From Simplicispira suum (GTDB lineage Bacteria > Pseudomonadota > Gammaproteobacteria > Burkholderiales > Burkholderiaceae_C), in the NCBI RefSeq assembly GCF_003008595.1, contig NZ_CP027669.1, positions 2,976,001 to 3,040,000 on the forward strand: DNA of 64,000 nt, written 5' to 3'. Of this stretch, positions 10,873 to 19,472 are shown in pieces. Position 1 is the stretch's first letter. The number at the start of each line of letters is the position of its first letter. The notes beneath the pieces are model-generated. The model did no database searches, was not told where the DNA came from, and was given only the letters and a program-made list of their open reading frames with translations. Position numbers and translations under genes: made by a program.

Positions 10873-12417
10873 TCATGTCTCACGCACCGGCCCCGGCCGG
10901 CCGCGCTCGACGACGAAGCGCGCCAGCGTGCGCACACCGCTGTCTGGGCGCAGTGGGTCGTCCAGCGCCTGCAGGCGGGTGGTCCACAACTGGGGCGTGA
11001 TGTCTGCAAGACCGTAGCCACGCTCCTCGCAGCGCGCCAGCAGTACATGCGGGTTGTGCCGCACGATGGCGTCAAGCTTTGTCTGCGTGGTACCCGAGCG
11101 CGAGGAAATCGAGGTGCCGCAGAATTCGCTGGCCACCGCCTTTCCGTCGGGCCGAAGGGCGTCTTCGGGTACCCGGCAGACGTAGTTCTGGTGAATGTCG
11201 CCGCCCAGCACTACCGCGCTGCCCGGCACGTGGCGCGCCATGCTCCGGGTCAGTCGCGCCCGTGCGGCGGGGTAGCCGTCCCAGGTGTCGGTGGACTGTA
11301 CGCCCGACGGGTAGTGGCGCGGCGACAGCAGCGTTTGCTGCGCGATGACGCTCCAATGGCTGCTTTGCCGGGCGTCCTCTGCCAGGCCGTCGTCGAGCCA
11401 GCGCTCCTGCGCGGAGCCCAGAAAACTGCGCGTGGTTTCTGCCAATTCTTCGCAGTCGTCCCGCCGCACTGCGCCCGCACCCGAGGCCTGCGCCCGTCGA
11501 CAGGCCTGGCGGTCGCGGTACTGGCGCCCGTCGAGCAGGTGCAATTGCGCAAGCTGTCCCCAGGCCAGACGGCGGTGCAGTTGCAGGGACGCGAAACCCG
11601 GCGCCGCCAACCGCGCCGCGCCCAGGGGCATATGCTCGTAAAACGCCTGAAACCCGGCGCTGCGAAGCGCAAAAAATCCGTCGTCGTCTCTGCCGGTGTT
11701 TCCCGCGTAGTCGTTCTGCACTTCGTGGTCGTCCCAGGTCACAGCCCAGGGGCAGGCCTCGTGCGCCGCCTGCAATTGCCGATCGCTCTTGTGCAGCGCG
11801 TAGCGATCACGAAAATCGTCCAGATTGCGGGCGTGGCGCAGCGCGTGCGTGCGCGCCAGGCCGGTGGCGTCGCTTGGGGTTGCGTATTCATAGATGTAGT
11901 CGCCCAAAAACAGCACCAGGTCGGGCGCGTCGTTGGCCACGTGGCCCCAGGCGGCGTAGTGGCCGTGTTCCCAGCGCTGGCACGAGGCAAACGCTAGGCG
12001 CAGGCGCGCCGGTAGCTCATTCAAAGCGGGCGCTGTGCGCGCCCGGCCGACGCGGCTGGCGGCCGGCCCGTGCGTGAAGCGGTAGTGGTACCAGCGCCCA
12101 GGCGCCAAGCCGGTCACCTCGACGTGCACGCTGTGCGCCAACTCGGGCCGAGCCAAACTGGAGCCGCGCTGAACGATGCGGCGAAAAGCCGCGTCTTCTG
12201 CCACTTCCCAGCGCACGGGAAGCGGAGCCACAGGCAGCGGATCACCCGAGGCGAGCAGCCGTGTCCACAGTACGAAGCCGTCAGGCGCCGGGTCGCCGCT
12301 CGCCACGCCGAGACCAAACGGATCGTGGCGCAATGGGGCAGCGCCAAAGGCGGAGCGCGCCAAGGTGCTGGCTACAGACGCATGCGCTGCGAGGGCCAGA
12401 AAGCGCCGCCGGTCCAT
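10873..12417 (-). CDS. phoD: PhoD-type alkaline phosphatase/phosphodiesterase
   Basis: An exported metallophosphatase releasing phosphate from mono- and diesters, 514 residues. It begins with a twin-arginine type signal (MDRRRFLALAAHAS, hydrophobic to about residue 25), matching the Tat export of PhoD. Metal-ligand segments of the family are visible: RLAFASCQRWEHGHYAAW, VLFLGDYIYEY, WDDHEVQNDYAG and VVLGGDIHQNYV near residue 410. ATG at 12417 is chosen because the Tat motif then lies at the very N-terminus; a TTG at 12432 is an alternative. It starts a short distance downstream of the diguanylate cyclase gene, so they are probably one transcript. No Pho box was recognised. Confidence 0.9.
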   Translation of the reverse strand: MDRRRFLALAAHASVASTLARSAFGAAPLRHDPFGLGVASGDPAPDGFVLWTRLLASGDPLPVAPLPVRWEVAEDAAFRRIVQRGSSLARPELAHSVHVEVTGLAPGRWYHYRFTHGPAASRVGRARTAPALNELPARLRLAFASCQRWEHGHYAAWGHVANDAPDLVLFLGDYIYEYATPSDATGLARTHALRHARNLDDFRDRYALHKSDRQLQAAHEACPWAVTWDDHEVQNDYAGNTGRDDDGFFALRSAGFQAFYEHMPLGAARLAAPGFASLQLHRRLAWGQLAQLHLLDGRQYRDRQACRRAQASGAGAVRRDDCEELAETTRSFLGSAQERWLDDGLAEDARQSSHWSVIAQQTLLSPRHYPSGVQSTDTWDGYPAARARLTRSMARHVPGSAVVLGGDIHQNYVCRVPEDALRPDGKAVASEFCGTSISSRSGTTQTKLDAIVRHNPHVLLARCEERGYGLADITPQLWTTRLQALDDPLRPDSGVRTLARFVVERGRPGPVRET

Positions 12418-12438
12418 CAAACGGTTCGTCAAGCCCGG

Positions 12439-13965
12439 TCAGGCGGCAACGACGCGGTTCTTGCCTTGGCGTTTGGCAAGGTACATCGCCTGGTCCGCCC
12501 GGTTGATGGCGTCCTGGCTGTCTTCGCTGGCGGCCATCTGCGCCACGCCGGCGCTGAAGGTGATGAGCAGCTTTTCGTTGTCCTTGAGAAAGAAGTTCTT
12601 GGTCAGCTCGCGCTGCAGGCGTTGCATGGCTTCGATGCCCGCAGCGAGCGCCGTGTCGGGAAGCACGATGACAAATTCCTCGCCCCCGTAGCGGGCAAGC
12701 ATGTCCTGCGGGCGCATGACGGTGCGTACCACTTCGGCCAGATGCACCAGGGCCGCATCGCCGGTGGCGTGGCCGAGCCGGTCATTGATCTGTTTGAAGT
12801 TGTCGACGTCCAGCAGGGCCACGCAGAGCGGAATTTCGGCGCGGCGCGAGCGCGAAATTTCTCGCCCCATCACTTCGTCGAGCCCTTTGCGATTGAGTGA
12901 CCCTGTCAGCGGATCGTGGCGCGCCTGCTGGCTGACTTGGTCGAGCGACTGCTGCAGGCGAACCAGCTCTTCCTGCTTTTCCTCAGCGCGCTGGCGCAGT
13001 TCGTTCAGTTCTTCGTGGGCCACGCGGCTGTCCAGCGCCATCGAACGCGTGGCACCCATGACCTGCTCGAGCACGGGTGTGATTTCGTCCAAGGTGGTGG
13101 CGCGTGCGATCTGCTCAGCGCATTGTTCGATGGTAGTGTGGTAACTGTCGCTCGACTGGGTGATTGCGCCCAAGCGCTCGATAAAGGCGCTGAGCATTTC
13201 CTTCATCTGCTCTTGCGCTTCGACCATGCGCCCCTTGGCCTCGGTCTGCTTGAAGATCACGTCCTTGAGGCGGCGCTGCACATCGTCCAGCCGCCTGAGC
13301 GTCAGTGGTTGCGCAGTGGCGTCGACCAGGGCCTGCGTCTGGCCGGATAGCCATCGGTCGTCCATGCTCAACGCAGCCATATTCTGAAACACCATGTTCA
13401 GCAGTTCAAGCAGCAGCGCGCGTACAGCCGCTTGGTCCTCGGCAGCAAATGAAAGCCGGAAGCTGAAATTGGCCAGCATGAGTTGCAGCGTGCTCGCGGG
13501 CGGCGCCGGAGAGCGCAAAAATTGCAGCAGCTGCGTGCCGAGCAAATGCACGCGGGCATCGTCTGAGCTCAGGCCAGTCAGCGTGTTTTCTACCAGCCGC
13601 GCGATCTGCTCAGCCAACTCGTCGGGTAGTGCGGCAACCGGCGGCGCCTGTGTTTCTGGCTCGGCAGTTACCGCGCCGCTCAGCCCAAGTTTGGCGTAGC
13701 CCACCACCACGGCCTGGATCGCACTCCAGTCATGCGCTGTGACGGCCTTTTCAAACTGGTCAAGCAGACGGCGCTGCACCGGCGTCTGGCCGGGTACAAC
13801 GCGCAGGATCTGGCGCAGCGGCCCTTCCGGGAAGGCCTGTGGGCTGCGCGAGCCCGAGATTTCGTCGTAAATCTGGCGAAAATTTTCCGGTGTGGGCGCC
13901 AAACGCCGGATGGCCAACTGCTTGAGGGTTTCGCGAGCGAGGTCCGAGGGAGTTCTTTCGGCCAT
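12439..13965 (-). CDS. Diguanylate cyclase (GGDEF domain)
   Basis: Makes cyclic di-GMP from two GTP. The GGDEF domain fills the last 165 or so residues of 508: DPLTGSLNRKGLDEVM, then DVDNFKQINDRLGH, then the active site GGEEF near residue 425. The inhibitory site RPQD lies exactly five residues before GGEEF, so product feedback is expected. The long N-terminal part has no membrane segment or PAS signature; it starts with a helical motif (TLKQLAIRRLAPTPENFRQI) found in similar Burkholderiales cyclases, and contains a coiled coil near residues 300-345. The protein is therefore probably cytoplasmic with an unknown input. It lies directly upstream of phoD, in the same direction. Confidence 0.92.
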   Translation of the reverse strand: MAERTPSDLARETLKQLAIRRLAPTPENFRQIYDEISGSRSPQAFPEGPLRQILRVVPGQTPVQRRLLDQFEKAVTAHDWSAIQAVVVGYAKLGLSGAVTAEPETQAPPVAALPDELAEQIARLVENTLTGLSSDDARVHLLGTQLLQFLRSPAPPASTLQLMLANFSFRLSFAAEDQAAVRALLLELLNMVFQNMAALSMDDRWLSGQTQALVDATAQPLTLRRLDDVQRRLKDVIFKQTEAKGRMVEAQEQMKEMLSAFIERLGAITQSSDSYHTTIEQCAEQIARATTLDEITPVLEQVMGATRSMALDSRVAHEELNELRQRAEEKQEELVRLQQSLDQVSQQARHDPLTGSLNRKGLDEVMGREISRSRRAEIPLCVALLDVDNFKQINDRLGHATGDAALVHLAEVVRTVMRPQDMLARYGGEEFVIVLPDTALAAGIEAMQRLQRELTKNFFLKDNEKLLITFSAGVAQMAASEDSQDAINRADQAMYLAKRQGKNRVVAA

Positions 13966-14050
13966 GGTCCACCACGACAGGTGTCAAAGAAAAGACGTCG
14001 GAGTGTGACATGGCTTGGAGCGTCCATGTAAGGACATTCGTTGCCGGAAA

Positions 14051-15025
14051 CTAGTTCACCAGCACCAGCTTGCCCTGAACGGCACGGGAACCCATGCGTT
14101 CGAAGGCCGCAGGCAGTTCGGCCATCGGCATGGTTCGGTCAATCACCGGTTTGATTCGGCCTTGCGCGTACCAGTCTGCCAATGTCGCCATCATGGCGGC
14201 GTTGGCTTTGGGCTCACGCTTGGCAAACTCGCCCCAGAAGACACCGACCAGTGATGCGCCCTTAAGCAAAGGAAGGTTGAGCGGCAAAGAGGGAATGGGA
14301 CCGGAGGCAAATCCCACCACCAGGTAGCGACCACGCCATGCGATCGAGCGGAACGCCGGCTCGGTGAATTCACCACCTACCGGGTCATAAATCACATCGG
14401 GGCCCTTGCCGCCCGTCGCTTGTTTGATGGCGTCCCGCAAGTCCTGGGTGGTGTAGTTGATGGTGGCGTCGGCCCCGAGAGACTGGCACAGTGCACATTT
14501 CTCGTCGGTCGACGCAGCGGCAAGCACTTTGGCGCCCATAGCCTTGGCAATCTGGATGGCTGCAGTGCCAACGCCGCCGGCTGCGCCCAGGACCAGAACC
14601 GTCTCGCCCGCTTGGAGCATTGCGCGATCGATCAAGGCATGCCAGGAGGTCGCATAAATCATGATGAATGCAGCGGCATCCACTGGGGGAAAGCCCTTCG
14701 GCAGTGGCATGCACAGTGCCGCTGGAGCCAGGGTGTGGGTGCCGAAGCCCCCCGTGCCGGACAGGCAGGCCACTCGTTGTCCGGGCGATAGATGCGTCAC
14801 GTCAGGACCCACCGCCTCGACCACGCCGGCATATTCCGAACCCGGTACAAAAGGCAGTGCCGGCTTCATCTGGTATTTGTTCTGAACAATCAAAAGGTCT
14901 GGAAAATTGAGGCTGGCGGCCTCAATCTTGATCAGCACCTCGCCAGGACCAGGGACGGGAGTCGGAAGCTCGGTCCATTTCAGTGCATCAACGCCTGTGG
15001 GTTCAGTGCATAGCCATGCGTGCAT
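14051..15025 (-). CDS. NADPH:quinone oxidoreductase-like MDR protein
   Basis: A 324-residue zinc-independent medium-chain dehydrogenase/reductase of the quinone oxidoreductase type. The N-terminal GroES-like part includes PGPGEVLIKIEAASLNFPD and PGSEYAGVVEAVG; the Rossmann fold follows with VLGAAGGVGTAAIQIAK near residue 146 and a C-terminal stretch GKLVLVN. The structural-zinc cysteine cluster of alcohol dehydrogenases is absent, as expected for this branch. The cellular substrate is not known. It stands alone, divergent from surE with a 134-base gap. Confidence 0.88.
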   Translation of the reverse strand: MHAWLCTEPTGVDALKWTELPTPVPGPGEVLIKIEAASLNFPDLLIVQNKYQMKPALPFVPGSEYAGVVEAVGPDVTHLSPGQRVACLSGTGGFGTHTLAPAALCMPLPKGFPPVDAAAFIMIYATSWHALIDRAMLQAGETVLVLGAAGGVGTAAIQIAKAMGAKVLAAASTDEKCALCQSLGADATINYTTQDLRDAIKQATGGKGPDVIYDPVGGEFTEPAFRSIAWRGRYLVVGFASGPIPSLPLNLPLLKGASLVGVFWGEFAKREPKANAAMMATLADWYAQGRIKPVIDRTMPMAELPAAFERMGSRAVQGKLVLVN

Positions 15026-15132
15026 GTGAGGTCTCCTGTCTGGGTAATCGGAGATGATAGGGGGGGCTTGGCAGGTACAGATGTCTCAGGAGCGACCACT
15101 GGAGCGAGCGCTTTGTGCGCGGCAGTGCCGCC

Positions 15133-15138
15133 TACAAT
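15133..15138 (+). promoter_or_regulatory. Possible -10 box for the surE operon
   Basis: TACAAT lies 22 bases before the surE ATG, in a setting (CCTACAATTG) repeated at 18660 upstream of scpB. No convincing -35 at the right distance is seen, so this is a weak call. Confidence 0.35.
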
Positions 15139-15159
15139 TGCCCATTGACCCCGAGCAGT

Positions 15160-15951
15160 ATGAAGATTCTTATTTCCAACGACGACGGCTATCAGGCTCC
15201 CGGCATCGTCGCTTTGCACGCGGCCCTGGCCCGTGTGGCGCAGGTGGAAGTGGTGGCGCCAGAGCACAACAACAGCGCGAAATCGAATGCCCTGACGCTG
15301 CATTCGCCGCTCTATGTACAGACGGCGCCCAATGGGTTTCGCTACATCAACGGCACGCCGGCCGACTGCGTACACATTGCGCTCACAGGCTTGCTGGACT
15401 ACCGCCCCGACTTGATCGTCTCCGGCATCAACAATGGCGCCAACATGGGGGACGACACCATTTATTCGGGCACCGTGGGCGCTGCCATGGAGGGATATCT
15501 GTTTGGCATTCCCGCCATCGCCTTCTCACAAGTGGATAAAGGCTGGGGCGAAATTGATGCGGCCGCCAGCAAGGCCGCCGAGATCGTGTCGCAAATGAGC
15601 GCGCGCAGCCTGGTAGGCGACTCGCCCTGGCTTTTGAATGTGAACATTCCGAATTTGCCGCTGGAGGCGATGCGGTCTTTGAAGATCTGCCGCCTGGGGC
15701 GGCGACACGCGGCCGAGCGTGTCATTGTTCAGGAAAGCCCGCGCGGCGAGGCCATGTACTGGATTGGGAGCGCAGGAGCAGTCAAAGACGATACCGAGGG
15801 AACCGATTTCCACGCGACGTCGCAGGGTTTTGTGGCTTTGACCCCCCTGAAGGTCGACCTGACCGATCACGATCATCTTCGCTATTGGGCTCAAAGCGCA
15901 GCGCAGTGGGGCAATCCGCCGAGCGAGCCCGGTGCCGAGGTGGCTGCGTGA
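15160..15951 (+). CDS. surE: 5'/3'-nucleotidase SurE
   Basis: A metal-dependent survival nucleotidase that dephosphorylates nucleoside monophosphates; 263 residues. The N-terminus [15 protein letters not shown] carries the metal-binding Asp pair, followed by [29 protein letters not shown] and [20 protein letters not shown], all family landmarks. The start at 15160 puts the SurE motif at the N-terminus; the frame is open 15 codons further upstream without likeness. It is the first gene of surE-pcm-nlpD-rluD, and its stop overlaps the pcm GTG start (GTGA at 15948-15951), indicating coupled translation. Confidence 0.96.
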   Translation: MKILISNDDGYQAPGIVALHAALARVAQVEVVAPEHNNSAKSNALTLHSPLYVQTAPNGFRYINGTPADCVHIALTGLLDYRPDLIVSGINNGANMGDDTIYSGTVGAAMEGYLFGIPAIAFSQVDKGWGEIDAAASKAAEIVSQMSARSLVGDSPWLLNVNIPNLPLEAMRSLKICRLGRRHAAERVIVQESPRGEAMYWIGSAGAVKDDTEGTDFHATSQGFVALTPLKVDLTDHDHLRYWAQSAAQWGNPPSEPGAEVAA

Positions 15952-16724
15952 CACCGCGGCGTCCTGGCTTTCCCGCACGTATCGGCCCGGCGCAGCCAAC
16001 GAAATCTCTTCCCTCTACGGCAACGCGCAGTACCAGCGCATGGACCGCATCTGCGGCCCCAGCCGGCGTGGGTCTCGATTCATCTGCGGTGCGTGCCAAC
16101 ATGCTGCGTCGGCTCGCCGCAGGCGGGATGGGTTCGGCACCAGTGCTCCAAGCCATGGGTGCAGTGGAGCGGCACCATTTTGTCGATTCGGGCCTGGCCA
16201 ACCAGGCGTACGAAGACACCAGTCTGCCAATTGGGTTTGGGCAGACGATCTCCAAGCCTAGCGTAGTTGCCCGGATGATCGAGCTGTTGTTGGCAGCACC
16301 TGGGGCGCGCACGGATGGCTTGGGCCGGGTGCTGGAAATCGGTACCGGCTGTGGCTACCAGGCGGCGGTGCTGGCCAGAGTGGCACGCGAGGTCTACAGC
16401 ATTGAACGCCTTCGTGGTTTGCACGAGCGGGCTCGCGCCAATTTGCGCTCGTTGCGCCTTGCCAACGTGCATTTGATCTTTGGCGACGGTATGTTGGGGT
16501 TTGCGAGTGGTGCACCCTATGCCGGCATTCTTGCGGCGGCTGGCGGGGCGGCTGTGCCGACCGCCTGGTGCGAGCAACTTGCCATTGGCGGGCGCCTTGT
16601 GGCTCCCGTGGCCGATGCTTCGGGCCGGCAATCGCTGCTGGTGATCGATCGCTCGGCCCAGGGCTTCACACAGAGTGTGCTCGAGTCGGTTCATTTCGTG
16701 CCTCTAAAATCAGGCATTGGCTGA
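15948..16724 (+). CDS. pcm: Protein-L-isoaspartate O-methyltransferase
   Basis: Repairs damaged proteins by methylating L-isoaspartyl residues with S-adenosylmethionine. The 258-residue product has the family pre-motif [20 protein letters not shown] near residue 105 and the AdoMet motif [16 protein letters not shown] near 140; the C-terminal LVAPV and QSLLVIDR also fit. The first 60 residues are a Pro/Ala/Thr-rich extension compared with E. coli Pcm (208 residues). GTG at 15948 is taken as the start because it overlaps the surE stop; internal starts near 16101 would give a length closer to E. coli. Confidence 0.92.
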   Translation: MTPRRPGFPARIGPAQPTKSLPSTATRSTSAWTASAAPAGVGLDSSAVRANMLRRLAAGGMGSAPVLQAMGAVERHHFVDSGLANQAYEDTSLPIGFGQTISKPSVVARMIELLLAAPGARTDGLGRVLEIGTGCGYQAAVLARVAREVYSIERLRGLHERARANLRSLRLANVHLIFGDGMLGFASGAPYAGILAAAGGAAVPTAWCEQLAIGGRLVAPVADASGRQSLLVIDRSAQGFTQSVLESVHFVPLKSGIG

Positions 16725-16735
16725 AGGAAATACAT

Positions 16736-17620
16736 ATGCAGGTTTCGCGTGTTCGTGTTCTAGGGATTTCCCTGTTGCTTGCCGGGCTGGCCCTTGGCGG
16801 GTGCAGTACCCGAATGACGCGTGCTCCCGTCGTGGACCGGGGCACGGCAGTGGCCGGTTCCACATCCAGCTCTGAGCCGATGCCGGCGACGGTTGTTAAG
16901 GCGCCTCAGACAGAGAATGCTGGCGGTGTCGGTACCTATACGGTGAAGCCGGGGGATACGCTGATCCGTATTGGCCTGGATACTGGACAGAGCTGGAAAG
17001 ACATTGCGCGCTGGAACCAGATCGACAACCCAAATCTGATTGAGGTGGGCCAAGTGCTTCGCGTGGCCCCCCCGCAGACGGCCGCAGTTGCCCAGGCCGC
17101 GCCTGGCGTGGTTACCCGTCCCGTGCCCGCGCCTTCGGTGGCGCCGGTGGTTGTTGGTGCAGCGCCTGCTGGTTCATCGACTCCGTCGGATGCGCCTGCG
17201 GCCACAGAGGGCGCGCAGGTGGCAAGCCATGCTGCACCCGCTACTGCTGAGGATGGCACGGCCTTCATCTGGCCCGCCAGCGGCAGCTTGCTGGCCGGCT
17301 TCGATGAGGCGCGCAACAAGGGGCTCGATATTGCCGGAAAAAGCGGCGATGCCATTGTTGCCGCAGCCGACGGCCGGGTGGTGTATGCCGGTGCAGGCTT
17401 GCGTGGCTATGGAAACCTGATCATCCTCAAACACAGCAATGTGTTTCTGACCGCCTATGCCCACAACCGTGCGTTGCTGGTGAAGGAAGACCAGACGGTT
17501 CGCCGGGGTCAGAAAATCGCTGAAATGGGCAATACGGATTCGGACCGCGTAAAGCTGCATTTTGAAATTCGCCGTCAGGGAAAGCCTGTCGATCCGGCGC
17601 GCTACTTGCCGGCGCGCTGA
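16736..17620 (+). CDS. nlpD: NlpD-like LysM/M23 lipoprotein
   Basis: An envelope lipoprotein, probably an activator of cell-wall amidases at division. The 294-residue precursor has a lipobox (LAGLALGGC, Cys near residue 22), a LysM peptidoglycan-binding domain near residues 60-105 (YTVKPGDTLIRIGLDTGQSW), an Ala/Pro/Val-rich linker, and a C-terminal M23 domain (GLDIAGKSGDAIVAAADGRV, then KLHFEIRRQGKPVDP). In the M23 domain the usual zinc ligands H-x(3)-D and H-x-H are largely missing (GLDIAG, KLHFEI), as in NlpD/EnvC-type regulators without peptidase activity. GAAGGA lies 7 bases upstream of the ATG. It is the third gene of the surE operon. Confidence 0.93.
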   Translation: MQVSRVRVLGISLLLAGLALGGCSTRMTRAPVVDRGTAVAGSTSSSEPMPATVVKAPQTENAGGVGTYTVKPGDTLIRIGLDTGQSWKDIARWNQIDNPNLIEVGQVLRVAPPQTAAVAQAAPGVVTRPVPAPSVAPVVVGAAPAGSSTPSDAPAATEGAQVASHAAPATAEDGTAFIWPASGSLLAGFDEARNKGLDIAGKSGDAIVAAADGRVVYAGAGLRGYGNLIILKHSNVFLTAYAHNRALLVKEDQTVRRGQKIAEMGNTDSDRVKLHFEIRRQGKPVDPARYLPAR

Positions 17621-17624
17621 GCGC

Positions 17625-18632
17625 ATGCAGGCATCGGCGCGAGCGTCGGGGCTGTCGCTATCGGACGCGGGGGATGCTGAAGAGTCCGACACGCCGCAGG
17701 CCGATGGCGAATTGCGATCCTTGGTGATTGGCGCAAGTCAGCATGCAGAGCGCCTGGACCGAGCCCTGGTTCTGTGCGTACCCGAATTTTCTCGTTCTTA
17801 CCTTCAGCAGTTGCTGGCCGCAGGTGCAGCGCGCCTGAATGGGCAGGTGGCGCTCAAGCCATCCCAGCGTGTGAAGGTGGGCGATCGCATCGATCTGGAG
17901 ATGCGGCCGACACAAGAAAGCCAAGCCTTTCGTGCCGAAGCCATCGCGCTCGACATCGTGTACGAAGACAGCCACCTGCTGGTGATCAATAAACCTGCGG
18001 GTCTGGTAGTGCACCCTGCACCCGGCAACTGGAGTGGCACGCTGCTCAACGGCTTGCTGGGCCGCGATGCCGAAGCGGCCCGGGTACCCAGAGCGGGCAT
18101 TGTGCATCGACTTGACAAGGACACCAGCGGCTTGATGGTTGTCGCCCGCACGCGCTCTGCGATGGACGCTTTGGTCCAGATGATCGCCGAGCGGACGGTG
18201 CATCGCCAATATGTGGCGATTGCACGGGGACACTGGAGCGGGCCGGCGGAGCGCACCGTGGACGCCCCCATCGGGCGCGATCCACGCAATCGCCTGCGCA
18301 TGGCCGCAGTGGATCTTGTGCGACAGGCGGGAAAGCTGGCACGCACCGATATTCATATTTTGCAGCGGGGGGTGATGCATTGTCTGGTGCAGTGCACCCT
18401 GTACACAGGGAGAACACACCAGATTCGGGTGCACATGGCGCATATCGGTCTGCCACTTGTGGGTGATGTCTTGTATGGGGGGACACCGGAATTGGGACTG
18501 GGGCGCCAAGCGCTGCACGCTCAGCGCTTGGAGTTCCAGCATCCAGTGACTGGAAAACTGCTGGCCTTTGACGCTCCCTTGCCGCAGGATATGCAGGACG
18601 CGCTGGCAGTTGCGGGCCTGAAGGCGCCGTAA
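17625..18632 (+). CDS. rluD: 23S rRNA pseudouridine synthase RluD
   Basis: Converts uridines of 23S rRNA helix 69 (1911, 1915, 1917 in E. coli numbering) to pseudouridine. The 335-residue protein has an N-terminal S4 RNA-binding domain (ERLDRALVLCVPEFSRSYLQ, residues about 45-105) and the RluA-family catalytic core with HRLDKDTSGLMVVAR near residue 160, where Asp is the catalytic residue; RTHQIRVHMAHIGLPLVGD follows near 265. The first 40 residues are a polar leader. The start lies 5 bases after the nlpD stop. In E. coli and many betaproteobacteria rpoS follows nlpD; here rluD takes that place. Confidence 0.93.
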   Translation: MQASARASGLSLSDAGDAEESDTPQADGELRSLVIGASQHAERLDRALVLCVPEFSRSYLQQLLAAGAARLNGQVALKPSQRVKVGDRIDLEMRPTQESQAFRAEAIALDIVYEDSHLLVINKPAGLVVHPAPGNWSGTLLNGLLGRDAEAARVPRAGIVHRLDKDTSGLMVVARTRSAMDALVQMIAERTVHRQYVAIARGHWSGPAERTVDAPIGRDPRNRLRMAAVDLVRQAGKLARTDIHILQRGVMHCLVQCTLYTGRTHQIRVHMAHIGLPLVGDVLYGGTPELGLGRQALHAQRLEFQHPVTGKLLAFDAPLPQDMQDALAVAGLKAP

Positions 18633-18661
18633 CGGGGGCAGCTCTTCGGGGCAGTGCTGCG

Positions 18662-18667
18662 CTACAA
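18662..18667 (+). promoter_or_regulatory. Possible -10 box for scpB
   Basis: TACAAT in the setting GCGCTACAATTTAGG, like the box upstream of surE, 160 bases before the scpB ATG. The stretch between, 18668-18828, shows no other clear signal. A -35 could not be assigned. Confidence 0.35.
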
Positions 18668-18828
18668 TTTAGGCTTCTGACAGCTCAACGCGGGTGGCGC
18701 TTCGCCCACTTGCCGGTGCAGCCGTTGCAGTGCCCACTGCTCAGAACGCACCGCGTTTTGCTCCGCTCATTCTTTTGCCTTCTGCGCCGCACACCTGTGC
18801 AGCGCACTTCCCGGAAACGCTGACGACC

Positions 18829-19458
18829 ATGAACACGGTGGACGCAAAACGGGTTCTTGAAACCGCCTTGATCTGTGCCCAGCAAGCCCTGAGCCTGCGG
18901 GATTTGCGTGTGCTTTTCGATGACGCCGTGGGTGCAGACACGATCAAGCAATTGCTTGAAGATCTGCAACTGCAATGGGCACAAAGTGGTGTAGAACTGG
19001 TGCAAGTGGCGTCGGGCTGGCGCTTTCAGTCCCGGCCTGCCATGCGCGAGTATCTTGATCGACTGCACCCCGAAAAGCCGCCTCGTTATTCGCGTGCAGT
19101 GCTGGAGACCCTGGCGATCATTGCTTATCGACAGCCTGTGACACGCGGTGATATCGAAGACGTGCGCGGCGTGACTGTGAACAGCCTCATCGTCAAACAA
19201 CTCGAGGATCGGGGTTGGATAGAGGTGATTGGCCACCGTGAGACGGTCGGCAGACCAGCACTCTTTGCTACCACGCGGCAGTTTCTGGACGATCTCGGCT
19301 TGCAGTCGCTAGATCAGTTGCCCGAGCTTGACCTCCCAGGTGCAGTGAACGTTCTTGATTCGCTCGAGCCTCAGGGCGCCGTGGCGGCCGGCGAGCAGCC
19401 TGAGTTTTCCGAGTTTCAACCTTCAGCAAACTTGGTCTTTGTAAACCCGATGTTGTGA
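18829..19458 (+). CDS. scpB: Segregation and condensation protein ScpB
   Basis: A kleisin partner of the SMC-ScpAB condensin complex that organises the chromosome. The 209-residue protein consists of two winged-helix domains; the most conserved stretch is [20 protein letters not shown] with [10 protein letters not shown] after it (near residues 85-115), then [18 protein letters not shown] near 143, and a variable acidic tail. ATG at 18829 is chosen because family likeness begins there ([17 protein letters not shown]); the upstream in-frame leader is not family-like. scpA is not next to it. Its stop overlaps a possible GTG start of rluB, so the two are one unit. Confidence 0.93.
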   Translation: MNTVDAKRVLETALICAQQALSLRDLRVLFDDAVGADTIKQLLEDLQLQWAQSGVELVQVASGWRFQSRPAMREYLDRLHPEKPPRYSRAVLETLAIIAYRQPVTRGDIEDVRGVTVNSLIVKQLEDRGWIEVIGHRETVGRPALFATTRQFLDDLGLQSLDQLPELDLPGAVNVLDSLEPQGAVAAGEQPEFSEFQPSANLVFVNPML

Positions 19459-19472
19459 TACACGATAGACCT

